Shown piece after piece: positions 1 through 7,075 of a stretch of DNA of 7,886 nucleotides. A model generated the notes under the pieces. It was not told the origin of the DNA, searched no databases, and saw only the letters and a list, made by a program, of their open reading frames with translations. Source of the DNA: Synergistales bacterium. GTDB taxonomy: Bacteria > Synergistota > Synergistia > Synergistales > Aminobacteriaceae. Within the stretch, counting starts at the first letter, position 1. Every line of letters begins with the position of its first letter. The stretch is taken from the NCBI GenBank assembly GCA_026002715.1, contig BOCC01000103.1, forward strand, positions 1 to 7,886, written 5' to 3'. The translations under genes and the position numbers were made by a program.

Positions 1-43
1 GCGCTCGTGGGATACTTCTGCGAGCTTTGCGAGATTCAGCTTT

Positions 44-68
44 ACCCTGCCTCATATGAGGCTTGGGT
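44..68. repeat. Inverted repeat / hairpin in the leader
   Basis: ACCC (44-47) pairs with GGGT (65-68), and inside it GCCTC (49-53) pairs with GAGGC (58-62) around an ATAT loop. The inner 14 bases form a perfect palindrome. There is no T-run behind it, so it does not look like an intrinsic terminator. It could be part of a structured leader RNA or a protein-binding site. Confidence 0.5.
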
Positions 69-83
69 TATACCATGCGGAAG

Positions 84-106
84 ATTCATAAGTTGTTGGT
101 ATGAAT
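84..106. repeat. Second inverted repeat in the leader
   Basis: ATTCATA (84-90) and TATGAAT (100-106) are perfect 7-base inverted repeats separated by nine bases. It follows the 44-68 hairpin by 15 bases, so the two could form one structured transcript or a pair of operator half-sites. The function is unknown. AT-rich pairs of this length can also occur by chance. Confidence 0.35.
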
Positions 107-230
107 TAGTACGCTGAAAGGATCGGTAGGATAAAAGATATCAAAGAGTTTATCTGTTTGTAAAAATCTCGGCAAAATTAGCTGCGACGTTTTTAAACAG
201 TGCGTGTATCAGGACATTTACAGTGGGAAC

Positions 231-1472
231 ATGGAGAAGATTAAAATTAAAGAAAAAAAAGAATTATTGGCTTTGTGCGTATGCTCCGCCTTGTGCGGGG
301 TGCTGGGGTGGTCGGGGAGTGAGATTTTTTTGCCGCTAATTGCCGCTGTCCCTCTTTTGTGGGGAAAAACGCAGAGCCAGAAGGCGGCTTTTTGGGTGAT
401 GTTCGCCTATTATCTTGCCGGAAGCAGAGGGATTGTTCGGGGCACTTACGTATTTTTCAGTGACGGCAGTTACGCGAGGGCTTTTCTGTTTTGGATGGCT
501 TCGACGACGGCGCTGGCTGTTCCATGGGCAATTATGAAGACGAAGGCGACGAGCAAGGATTCTCTTGTTGTGCAATTTTGCAATCTTACCGCAGCGATAT
601 GCCTTTCTGTCATTCCTCCGCTTGGGATTATCGGCTGGCTGAACCCCATGTTGGCGGCGGGGGTGTTCTTCCGGGGATGGGGGATTTCGGGCATCGTTTC
701 AATGCTTTTAATCTGGAGTTTTTTTAATTATAAAAAAATACCGCTTCGGTATATCGTTCTTTTCGCGGTTATCGGCGTCATGGCAACGCCAAGACTGACT
801 CCCATGACACACCCTGATTTTGTCGGCGTCAATACGTCGCTCGGTCGCATCGCGAGCGGAAGCTCTGATATTCTTAATGATGATGACCGTCTCCTTGAAG
901 TTTTCGCCGATTTGGAAGAAAGAAAGGAAGCGGGGGAATTAGAGGCAAAGAATATCGTGCTGCCTGAAAATATCTGCGGAAGGCTGCGGACGGCAGCAAC
1001 AGAAAGAGAATGGGAGCGCAGGGCGCTGCGGATTTTGGGGCGAGGCTGGCAAAAAGAGGGGAGGACGATGTACCTCGGCGCCGAATTCGGGACTCCTGAA
1101 AAAGGCGAGCTTAAATACGACAACTGCGTGTTCTCAGTAGGAACTGAACGCATAAACTACAAACAAAAGGTTCCGGTTCCCTTTTCGATGTACAGGCCAT
1201 GGGACGAGGACGGGGCAAACGCCTATATGTTCAAGCCGGAAACCGTGGTAATGAGAAACGGAACACGCATGGGGGTTTTGGTTTGCTATGAACAATTTTT
1301 GCCGTGGCCATGGATTTTAATGTTGTCCGACGGCGGGGATGTGAACGTAGTTGTCTGTGTGGCAAATAATTGGTGGGGCAAGGAGACTTCTTTACCGACG
1401 ATACAGGCCCGCAGCCGACTTCTTTGGGGGGTGTTGATCGGCGTTCCGGTCGTTAGCGCGGAGAATATTTGA
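231..1472 (+). CDS. traB: TraB-like conjugal transfer protein (Lnt/nitrilase fold)
   Basis: This is a 413-residue protein with several hydrophobic segments in its first half and a soluble nitrilase-like domain in its second half. That is the architecture of apolipoprotein N-acyltransferase and of TraB from conjugative plasmids. Numbering from the alternative GTG at 204, the catalytic-type residues are Glu255 in LPENICG, Lys320 or Lys322 in NYKQKVPVPF (the alignment is ambiguous), and Cys361 in GVLVCYEQF, which closely matches the Lnt ICYE motif. A QARSRLLWGVLIGVPVV segment near the end fits the post-cysteine part of the fold. The protein stops soon after, without the C-terminal membrane helix of true Lnt, which favours TraB. 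ATG 231 was chosen because it gives a basic N-terminus (MEKIKIKEKKE). Neither it nor GTG 204 has a strong ribosome binding site. In Ti-type plasmids TraB supports conjugation, but its exact substrate is uncertain. The gene is more GC-rich than its downstream neighbours. Confidence 0.72.
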   Translation: MEKIKIKEKKELLALCVCSALCGVLGWSGSEIFLPLIAAVPLLWGKTQSQKAAFWVMFAYYLAGSRGIVRGTYVFFSDGSYARAFLFWMASTTALAVPWAIMKTKATSKDSLVVQFCNLTAAICLSVIPPLGIIGWLNPMLAAGVFFRGWGISGIVSMLLIWSFFNYKKIPLRYIVLFAVIGVMATPRLTPMTHPDFVGVNTSLGRIASGSSDILNDDDRLLEVFADLEERKEAGELEAKNIVLPENICGRLRTAATEREWERRALRILGRGWQKEGRTMYLGAEFGTPEKGELKYDNCVFSVGTERINYKQKVPVPFSMYRPWDEDGANAYMFKPETVVMRNGTRMGVLVCYEQFLPWPWILMLSDGGDVNVVVCVANNWWGKETSLPTIQARSRLLWGVLIGVPVVSAENI

Positions 1473-1526
1473 TATAGAGACTCTATTTGTGTTTTTACGG
1501 ACTGAAATATATTTTGGAGATAGAAG

Positions 1527-2003
1527 ATGAGGAAAGCCGCAGAAATAAAAAGGATGGAAAAAATCAGGAAATTAAGAGTTTTGGGACAAATGAAAGAACG
1601 AAAAAAACTGCGAGAAGCCAAGAGGCGCGAAGAGGTAAAAATAGAAAGGGGAATGAAAGAACGCAAAGGATTTACGCTTATTGAACTCGTATGTGCGGTG
1701 ATGATTATAGGGATAATCTTCGGCGGCGTTGCGGGCATACATTTGGCGAGGTTTGATCATGTGAGAAAAATGCAGTTCCAACAGGATGAGCTCAATATTC
1801 AAGAAGCGATTTCCTGTTATCTCTTTTTTCATGGAGATGAGATTGAAAATTTGAGAGAACTTACAATGAGCGAGTTGTTTAAAAAAGGTTTTTTAATCGG
1901 CGAAAACAAGTCGCCGCAAGGCGAACCATATGAGTTGATCCTTGGAGAATCAGCGATTGTCGTTGGGGTTGAAAATTTATCGGCAAGAAAGTACGGGCAA
2001 TGA
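1527..2003 (+). CDS. Type IV prepilin-like minor pilin with long basic leader
   Basis: The protein contains a class III (prepilin peptidase) signal, KGFTLIELVCAVMIIGII. Cleavage would fall after Gly48, leaving Phe49 as residue 1 and Glu53 as the conserved Glu5. The mature protein would be about 110 residues: one N-terminal helix and a small globular part, suiting a minor pilin or pseudopilin. The start at 1527 has a good site (GGAGA at 1516-1520, six bases upstream). It gives a 48-residue leader with 21 Lys/Arg, far longer than usual. In-frame ATGs at 1554, 1590 and 1653 would give shorter leaders. The one at 1653 leaves a normal 6-residue leader, but its AAAGGGG lies only one base before the ATG. 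The stop codon overlaps the next start (ATGA), so the two genes are probably translationally coupled. Confidence 0.8.
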   Translation: MRKAAEIKRMEKIRKLRVLGQMKERKKLREAKRREEVKIERGMKERKGFTLIELVCAVMIIGIIFGGVAGIHLARFDHVRKMQFQQDELNIQEAISCYLFFHGDEIENLRELTMSELFKKGFLIGENKSPQGEPYELILGESAIVVGVENLSARKYGQ

Positions 2004-2716
2004 TTGTTTTTGTGATCGTGTTGTTTTTATCGCTCGCTTTTTCGGAAACGGCATTGATTTATAACAATTACCTGATAAGTTTGACACAGGGCGCGTTAGT
2101 CCAAGAATATACGGCGGCAATAGCGCGAAAGAGCATGGGAAGAATTCAAGATATCAAGGGAAAAATAGAAAATTCCGATGATGTTAATTTCATGAATTTT
2201 TCTTTTGAGACAGAAGAAAAAATGGATAGAGTTATCAGAGAAATAGTTAATCAATTTCCGGATACCCGAACAATGCAAGAATACGAAGATATATACTTTC
2301 TTTTGTTTTTGGACGATGCCTTCTCAAAAGAGCGGCAATTTGGGTTTACGGCACGAGATCAGATTGAAGAATTCAAAGAGAAGATTAAAAACTCTTTAAA
2401 TGAATTTTTTCCTAAAGATATTCTCTGGAATAAAAATCGATATGATAAAACTCCGCTTCGATTTTCTCAAGTGATTAAAAATACCAATAATCCGGACAGG
2501 CGTCAATGGGTCGTAACTCCGTCGCTACGAAATATATTAGAAGTAGCGCGGGGGGTTCCAAGTCAGAAGCGTTATTTTTTGGTGCTTTTGTTTTCTGAAA
2601 TTTACAGCGGTAACAACAAAGAAAAGGCAAGAAAGGTATGGCAGGGTATAAGACGAATAGAATCATCCGCGATAGGGCAGGACAGTTTAGGAATGTTTCC
2701 GGATTCTATATTCTAA
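2000..2716 (+). CDS. Unrecognised exported or membrane-anchored protein
   Basis: This 238-residue protein belongs to no family I recognise. Residues 1-15 (MIVFVIVLFLSLAFS) are strongly hydrophobic and are followed by ETAL. This fits either a signal peptide cut near AFS or a short N-terminal anchor, although the usual basic N-region is absent. The rest is hydrophilic, rich in charged residues and apparently mostly helical, with no cysteine, which suits a periplasmic or envelope component. Its ATG overlaps the prepilin stop codon, and the pilus platform genes follow on the same strand, so an accessory role in pilus assembly is likely from context alone. Base composition is notably AT-rich compared with the traB-like gene. 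Confidence that it is a real gene is high; the function is unknown. Confidence 0.75.
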   Translation: MIVFVIVLFLSLAFSETALIYNNYLISLTQGALVQEYTAAIARKSMGRIQDIKGKIENSDDVNFMNFSFETEEKMDRVIREIVNQFPDTRTMQEYEDIYFLLFLDDAFSKERQFGFTARDQIEEFKEKIKNSLNEFFPKDILWNKNRYDKTPLRFSQVIKNTNNPDRRQWVVTPSLRNILEVARGVPSQKRYFLVLLFSEIYSGNNKEKARKVWQGIRRIESSAIGQDSLGMFPDSIF

Positions 2717-2742
2717 AAACCACAGGGGGCGTGCAAAAGATA

Positions 2743-2859
2743 ATGCAAAAAGCAGATGAAATATCTAAAGAAATTTTTACTTTTTGGGCAATCATCTTTG
2801 CAAGCGTAGCGATAGGGGTAATTTATTTACGTTTCATTATGCGCTTAATGATTGTTTGA
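2743..2859 (+). CDS. Small single-pass membrane protein (hypothetical)
   Basis: This short frame encodes 38 residues: a polar N-terminus (MQKADEISKEIF), one hydrophobic segment (about residues 13-27), and a basic, hydrophobic end. It fills the only sizeable gap between the 2000-2716 gene and the platform genes. AGGGGG at 2724-2729 is a possible ribosome binding site, but its 13-base spacing to ATG 2743 is long. GTG 2731 is in frame but too close to it. Small membrane peptides do occur in pilus operons, yet no homologue can be named, and this could be a chance frame in AT-rich DNA. Confidence 0.4.
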   Translation: MQKADEISKEIFTFWAIIFASVAIGVIYLRFIMRLMIV

Positions 2860-2888
2860 AAATTAAAGTTTTGGGAGGATTCGAGGCA

Positions 2889-4151
2889 ATGCGAACTATT
2901 TTAGATTTAAAAAAGATTTCAGTAATGATTATTTTTTTCATAGCGGTCATGGTGGTTGCAGTAACGTTTTTTTTGGTTGATAGCAAGTCAGGAAATCAGG
3001 TTGTTATAGAGAGGGATCTTGAGAAACCGCAAAGTAAAACTAAGAACAATGAAGAAAAAAGTGACACAACAATAAAAGAATCGCGCGGCAGTAATTTATC
3101 AAATGCTGACATTTTTTCTATCAAAAGCGACATGCTTGAAAGAATTTCTAAACTGAATATCACGGACGAAATTCAACTTACGGGAATTGGGGTCAGCAAA
3201 GTACAAAAAAAAGTGTCAGAACCGTTCATAAGTCTTGAAGAATTCGATAAAGCGACACTTGACAGTTTTTCCGACGATATTTATATAAATGGTCGTCAAA
3301 TTATCAGTCCTGACTCCATGATTATTGAAAAATTTGTTTTGCCGGGCGCAGGTAAAATTGAACATACATTATCTGTTGCAATTCTATGGAATAGCCTGAA
3401 TCAGTCACAAACGGTGCCGGAATATTGGTTGAAAGATACAGAGAAATCGCCGAAATGGGCGCAAGGAACTCCCGATGGCATCATCTCTTTATTTTTTCGT
3501 GAAGTTGAAGGAAACGTCGAGATCACGACAGAGTTACAGACTGTATTTCGACCTGAGACCGGGGATATTTATGTTACTTCGGTGTCTATGATTTTTGGGA
3601 ACCGAAGTAAGGGTAAGTTTAAGCGAATAATTAGTGAAATCGGTGAATTGTGCGGATTAAAAACTCCTGTCAAGACAGGAAGTTGGATATGGAGAAGTTC
3701 AAACGGCGTGCCATCAGATGGAAGATCAATCAAAAACATCCTTGACGCCGGAATCGTTAAATGGATAAAACTATCAAGCTGGGATAATAACGCTGTTTTT
3801 GATGGCAACATTGTAACTTGGAACGGAATTCTCACATCAATGGAGCTTGTTGTCGATAAAGACGATCAGGATACTATTTTTAGTATTTTAAGTACATTGT
3901 CGCCGCTTGCAGAAAAAGAAGGATTTGTTTTGAGTATCGAGGATTTTTTGAGTATCGAAAAAATAATCAGCGAAGATGCCGAATATGGGCATGAAAAAGA
4001 AGCAATAAGCGGAGACGTTGTTGTAAGCGAAGACGCCGAATTTGTAAACGATACTGAAGAAAATGAAATCGAAGTAACGCGCGAAAACAATTTAGTCAAA
4101 ATCATTGCAAGAGATAGCTTCGTGATCAATTTTTCAATGCTGTGGGATTGA
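2889..4151 (+). CDS. Bitopic pilus-platform protein, possibly PilN/PilO-like
   Basis: The protein has 420 residues, starting at ATG 2889 behind GGGAGG (2873-2878). An in-frame ATG at 2784 would add 35 residues but lacks this site and overlaps the small upstream frame. There is a short cytoplasmic N-terminus and one transmembrane helix (about residues 11-30). A Lys/Glu-rich linker (to about 70) and a long periplasmic part follow. From about residue 311 the pattern reads strand (WNGILTSMELVV), helix (DTIFSILSTLSPLAEKEG), strand (FVLSIE), and the protein ends in a strand (SFVINFSMLWD). That resembles the ferredoxin-like periplasmic domain of PilN/PilO and GspL/GspM. An acidic segment (about 351-390) with a repeated SEDAE motif interrupts this domain. 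The gene ends one base before the GspF-like start, so the two are probably coupled. The family assignment is inference only; an unrelated pilus accessory protein is possible. Confidence 0.6.
   Translation: MRTILDLKKISVMIIFFIAVMVVAVTFFLVDSKSGNQVVIERDLEKPQSKTKNNEEKSDTTIKESRGSNLSNADIFSIKSDMLERISKLNITDEIQLTGIGVSKVQKKVSEPFISLEEFDKATLDSFSDDIYINGRQIISPDSMIIEKFVLPGAGKIEHTLSVAILWNSLNQSQTVPEYWLKDTEKSPKWAQGTPDGIISLFFREVEGNVEITTELQTVFRPETGDIYVTSVSMIFGNRSKGKFKRIISEIGELCGLKTPVKTGSWIWRSSNGVPSDGRSIKNILDAGIVKWIKLSSWDNNAVFDGNIVTWNGILTSMELVVDKDDQDTIFSILSTLSPLAEKEGFVLSIEDFLSIEKIISEDAEYGHEKEAISGDVVVSEDAEFVNDTEENEIEVTRENNLVKIIARDSFVINFSMLWD
3969..4041 (+). repeat. Imperfect direct repeat in the acidic segment
   Basis: AGCGAAGATGCCGAAT (3969-3984) recurs with one change as AGCGAAGACGCCGAAT (4026-4041). 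The copies lie 57 bases (19 codons) apart and both encode SEDAE. This suggests a small in-frame duplication within the acidic segment of the bitopic protein. Confidence 0.6.
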
Positions 4152-4152
4152 C

Positions 4153-5313
4153 ATGGGACAGTTAGATTTTGGTGATTTTAAAATCGACAGGGAAAATGTT
4201 TCCGCGACGGAAAAAGCGACTAAGAAAAAAAGAGTCGCTGGTGCTGAAAATGATATTGCAGAGTTTGTAATGTTTATCAAATCTCTTAAAATGTTACTGA
4301 ACAGCAACCGCACAATGCTTAATGTCGCAAAAGCCCTTGAGGATAATACCGTAGGGAAGTTTAAAAAAGTCATGGGAGAAGTAGCGGAGGATGTGGGCGA
4401 AGGCAAGTCTCTTTCCCATGCGTTTCTCAATTCGGGATTTTTTTCTGATAATTTTTGCAATATTTTCGAGGTAGGAGAAAAAAGCGGAGATTTAAATAAA
4501 ACATTGGAAAGTTATATCATTTATGTAAGCAAAACAATGGGAATGAGAAAAGCTCTCAACAGCGCGATGACTTACCCTACGGTAATGATCTCTGTCATTA
4601 TTACGGCAATGATTTGTGTAGTTTGTTATGTCATTCCATCGTTCAAAGATTTAATCGGGAATATAACGGTAGGGATGAGCGATGTCGAGTTTAACCTTGC
4701 GACGCGAATATTTTTTGGCGCACATGACACCATGGAGCCGCTTGGAGATATTTTTCCAATTTTCATTATTGTTGGATTCATTGTCTATATGTTCTGGAAA
4801 GGCAAGAAGCAGATGGCGCGGATGCTTGAGCGCAGAATACCCAAACTGCGCCAAGTTAAAAACGAAATGGACTGGGGCCAATATCTGCTGCTCGGGAGCG
4901 TTGCGTTGGAAGCAGGGATGCTACTATCGCAAATGCTCAAAATCCTTGGTAATGATAACCTGCCTTCGGAGCTTACAAAACGGATTGATACAGACAATGG
5001 AAAACGGACAGTATATGAAGAAATTCTATTCAAAATTAACGGAGGTGAAAAATTTTCGACAGCTTTCAAAGAATTCGGGATCCCCCCAATTATTTCGAGT
5101 TCACTTTCAATTGCGGAGGAGTCGGGGAGCTTGCATGAAACGATGCGGGATGTAGCGGAGATGTACCTTGAAGGGAGCGACTATAAGGTGAAAAACGTCA
5201 CTGAGATCATAAATCCAGTGATCACAATTTTTATCGCAACGTTTGTCGCTATCCTTGTTGGCGGACTTATGTCCATAATTGCTTCGGTTAACACACTTGC
5301 CACACAGATGTAA
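4153..5313 (+). CDS. pilR: GspF/PilC/PilR-family inner-membrane platform protein
   Basis: This 386-residue inner-membrane protein has two T2SSF domains, the usual architecture of the GspF/PilC/PilR family. Hallmarks are VGEKSGDL (residues 107-114) in the first repeat and AEESGSL (321-327) in the second. The flanking TYPTVM (140-145) and INPV (353-356) open the membrane segments. Three transmembrane stretches are visible, at about 143-162, 200-215 and 355-377. In type IV pili and type II secretion this protein forms the rotor-like platform that couples the cytoplasmic ATPase to pilin extraction from the membrane. Its length matches PilR of IncI thin-pilus loci (about 390). Like that gene, it sits directly upstream of the major pilin. 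No ATPase gene precedes it here, unlike R64 pilQ. The start lies one base after the previous stop. Confidence 0.93.
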   Translation: MGQLDFGDFKIDRENVSATEKATKKKRVAGAENDIAEFVMFIKSLKMLLNSNRTMLNVAKALEDNTVGKFKKVMGEVAEDVGEGKSLSHAFLNSGFFSDNFCNIFEVGEKSGDLNKTLESYIIYVSKTMGMRKALNSAMTYPTVMISVIITAMICVVCYVIPSFKDLIGNITVGMSDVEFNLATRIFFGAHDTMEPLGDIFPIFIIVGFIVYMFWKGKKQMARMLERRIPKLRQVKNEMDWGQYLLLGSVALEAGMLLSQMLKILGNDNLPSELTKRIDTDNGKRTVYEEILFKINGGEKFSTAFKEFGIPPIISSSLSIAEESGSLHETMRDVAEMYLEGSDYKVKNVTEIINPVITIFIATFVAILVGGLMSIIASVNTLATQM

Positions 5314-5369
5314 GGTAAGAAACAAAAGGAACAAAAAATCGAAACAAAAATTGAAAGGGAGAATTTTAA

Positions 5370-5984
5370 ATGGAAAAGTTTATGGAAAGCGCAAAGAATT
5401 TTATAGCCACTAAGGGAAAGAGAAGCAGAAAGGGTTTTACGCTAATTGAGTTGATCGCTGTCATCGTCATTATAGGAATTTTGATGGCTGGTGCAGCAGT
5501 AACTATCGTCAATAACGTCAATAACGCGAAATACGCGACGGCGGAGAAGGATCTCGCGGTGCTCAAAAGCGCGCTAGATCAATATGCGGTTACGCATAAC
5601 GGTACATTTATAGGGCTTTTCACCGGTGCGTATGATGGAGATTTGACTGGCTCCGGCGCCGTAACTAACGCGGAAAAACTCGATCCATTCCTGTCAAAGC
5701 CCATCAACACTCTTTACGATCCATGGCAGAGACCGTATCAAATCTATGTTGACTACAATACCACCACAAATCAAAGCGACATCGTAATTTATGTTATCGC
5801 CGACACATCTTTGGGCCTTAATGCAAAAGACGCAACTTACACCACTATCGACCCATCAGGATCGGCTTCCACCTTCACCATAAGCGGGGTGGCCGTCAAC
5901 CCTCTCAAGAAAGCAAAGGGAGTGTCCGGCGAGAACGGCGAGCCTATGGCGATTCGCATCACGGGACAGTACGAGGTACAGTAA
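5370..5984 (+). CDS. pilS: Major prepilin, type IVb / GspG-like
   Basis: This 204-residue prepilin begins at ATG 5370 behind a strong ribosome binding site (GGGAG at 5357-5361, eight bases upstream). The leader is 22 residues with a basic end (KGKRSRKG). Cleavage is predicted between Gly22 and Phe23, giving a 182-residue pilin with Glu27 at the conserved position 5 and a 20-residue hydrophobic helix. The globular part contains YDPWQRPYQIYVD (residues 116-128), which resembles the DPWGNPY motif of GspG-type pseudopilins. No cysteine is present, so the usual C-terminal disulfide loop of many type IV pilins is absent. The strong translation signal and the terminator that follows suggest the highest output in the cassette, as expected for a major pilin. 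It could instead be the major pseudopilin of a type II secretion-like system; the leader length and the neighbours favour a pilus. Confidence 0.85.
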   Translation: MEKFMESAKNFIATKGKRSRKGFTLIELIAVIVIIGILMAGAAVTIVNNVNNAKYATAEKDLAVLKSALDQYAVTHNGTFIGLFTGAYDGDLTGSGAVTNAEKLDPFLSKPINTLYDPWQRPYQIYVDYNTTTNQSDIVIYVIADTSLGLNAKDATYTTIDPSGSASTFTISGVAVNPLKKAKGVSGENGEPMAIRITGQYEVQ

Positions 5985-6028
5985 GTTTATGCGTTTAAGA
6001 TATAAGCTGTAAAATTCAATGTTATCAA

Positions 6029-6083
6029 GGAAGGGAGACGAGGTTTATTTTATATGTCCGCGTCTCCCTTCCCAGTGTTTTTT
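6029..6083 (+). terminator. Intrinsic terminator or attenuator after the pilin
   Basis: A perfect 12-base inverted repeat (GGAAGGGAGACG at 6029-6040, CGTCTCCCTTCC at 6061-6072) encloses a 20-base loop. Five bases later a run of six T follows (6078-6083). It sits 44 bases after the pilin stop and 23 bases before the PilM-like start. Since the next gene is close and on the same strand, partial read-through is likely, lowering platform expression relative to pilin. Confidence 0.85.
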
Positions 6084-6106
6084 AAGAAGGGGAGGTTAGT
6101 GAATTC

Positions 6107-7075
6107 ATGGCATTATTATCAATATCCGATTTACGAGCACGTGTAGATGAAACAATCAACCAAAGTCTGAGCACCAGGTTTGTCAATACGATTCCGGAAA
6201 TAGAACCAAATTACTATATCGATCTTTTGCCTCAGATAGTCCAAAAAGAAAATGGCGACTCTAAAAATATGAACATGGCTATCTGTTCTAAAACAAAAAA
6301 AATAGGGGTGTTTGAAGCGGACACCAATGATTTTACGAATTTTCTTATAGAAAACAGGGTAAGGACAGTAGGGATTCTCGATCCGCATTGTACTTTCAGA
6401 ACTTTTAACGGGGCCAGTGTATTGGAAGTTAAAAATCAAATTAGAAGCTATTTAAAGAGTAACACCAATCTGATGAAGCCTGAAGAAATGACGGTAAGCA
6501 GCTTTGTTTTTCAGGGAAAAGAACGATTTTTCGGCTACGCAAGTATGCTTTCGTCTCATTCGAGGACGCAAATCTCCGCAAGATTCAAGAATTTTTTAGA
6601 GTCGGGCGGATCTATTGTTTCCGTACAGGACAGGGTGCTGCCGATAACGCGATTCGTTGCTGATAAGGAAAAAATGATTATGAATCCCAAGCAATCGATA
6701 CTTTTTTGCGAACTGTCGGATCATGCTATTCAATTTTGGATTGTCGTTAATTTTGATGACCAGTTACTATCGCCGTTGGTCTCAGAGCTATCGGGAGAGT
6801 TATCAAAGAGTGCGGATTGGATGTCATCGGTTGATTTTTTAGTCAACTCTGTTGTTATGCAAACAGAAAAACAGCATCAGCTTTGGAGCCCAACGCTCGC
6901 AGTTTTTATTGATAATACAAATTTTAAAGACCATGTTTACGACGACGCAGTTTATCAGGGTATTTTAGGATTATTATCGAAGGCTTGCGGAAAGGTTGTT
7001 GAGTTGAGAAGCAGTGAGCATCGGAATGCAAGTCTTCTTGGGGCATTCCTGCTTAAGGGGGGGGAATTGGATTGA
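6107..7075 (+). CDS. pilM: PilM-like cytoplasmic platform protein (divergent)
   Basis: This 322-residue soluble protein has no signal peptide or membrane helix. It starts at ATG 6107 behind GGAGG (6091-6095, eleven bases upstream). Its secondary-structure pattern suggests the actin-like fold of PilM and the cytoplasmic part of GspL. Examples are the strand-rich MAICSKTKKIGVFEA (57-71), the helix EVKNQIRSYLKSN (107-119), and the paired strands SILFCELSDHAIQFWIVV (197-214). A clear nucleotide-binding phosphate loop is missing, so it may be a structural, non-ATPase version. The best support is its partner: the overlapping next gene begins with a PilN-like motif and a single membrane helix. PilM would bind that N-terminal tail and connect the platform to the motor ATPase. 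The gene ends in a G8 tract shared with the partner's ribosome binding site. On its own the sequence is too divergent for a firm family call. Confidence 0.55.
   Translation: MALLSISDLRARVDETINQSLSTRFVNTIPEIEPNYYIDLLPQIVQKENGDSKNMNMAICSKTKKIGVFEADTNDFTNFLIENRVRTVGILDPHCTFRTFNGASVLEVKNQIRSYLKSNTNLMKPEEMTVSSFVFQGKERFFGYASMLSSHSRTQISARFKNFLESGGSIVSVQDRVLPITRFVADKEKMIMNPKQSILFCELSDHAIQFWIVVNFDDQLLSPLVSELSGELSKSADWMSSVDFLVNSVVMQTEKQHQLWSPTLAVFIDNTNFKDHVYDDAVYQGILGLLSKACGKVVELRSSEHRNASLLGAFLLKGGELD
7057..7064 (+). other. G8 homopolymer at the pilM-pilN junction
   Basis: A run of eight G (7057-7064) sits at the end of the PilM-like frame and seven bases before the TTG start of the PilN-like frame, serving as part of its ribosome binding site. 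The PilN frame is -1 relative to the PilM frame and has no stop between 7057 and 7072. A -1 slip, or one extra G, would therefore fuse the two proteins (…KGGGIGLSNDKN…). Confidence 0.7.

Larger units (their letters stand above)
1..230. other. Leader region without a convincing gene
   Basis: No coding region could be supported here. A reading frame is open from base 1 to a TGA at 115-117 (38 codons, with a CxxC pair). A second is open from base 2 to a TAA at 89-91. Neither resembles a family I know, so at most one of them is the tail of a gene starting outside the window. Two hairpins (44-68 and 84-106) occupy the first half. The stretch 120-230 is AT-rich and probably holds the promoter of the downstream operon, but I see no clear -35/-10 pair and do not mark one. 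Confidence 0.5.

Noticed and set aside
728..1153. 141-codon open frame on the - strand
   Set aside because: It lies entirely opposite the nitrilase domain of the TraB-like gene, which has recognisable motifs. The predicted protein is low-complexity, Ser/Arg-rich and has no family features.
1487..1684. 65-codon + frame overlapping the prepilin leader
   Set aside because: It shares the basic A-rich stretch in another phase, lacks a ribosome binding site and ends inside the prepilin signal.
1286..1738. 150-codon open frame on the - strand
   Set aside because: It crosses the end of the TraB-like gene and the prepilin signal on the other strand, and has no sensible start context. It is best explained as an antisense shadow.
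2784..2888. Upstream in-frame start for the 2889-4151 gene
   Set aside because: It would put 35 residues including a His/Cys-rich stretch before a good membrane anchor, and it has no ribosome binding site, whereas ATG 2889 follows GGGAGG.
3665..3680. Palindrome TCCTGTC-aa-GACAGGA
   Set aside because: It is a 7-base inverted repeat with a two-base spacer inside a coding region and no T-run. The loop is too short for an RNA hairpin at full pairing, and no regulatory role is evident.
4682..5155. 157-codon open frame on the + strand in another phase
   Set aside because: It is contained in the GspF-like gene, whose frame shows clear T2SSF motifs. The alternative product is Cys/Arg-rich with no recognisable domain.
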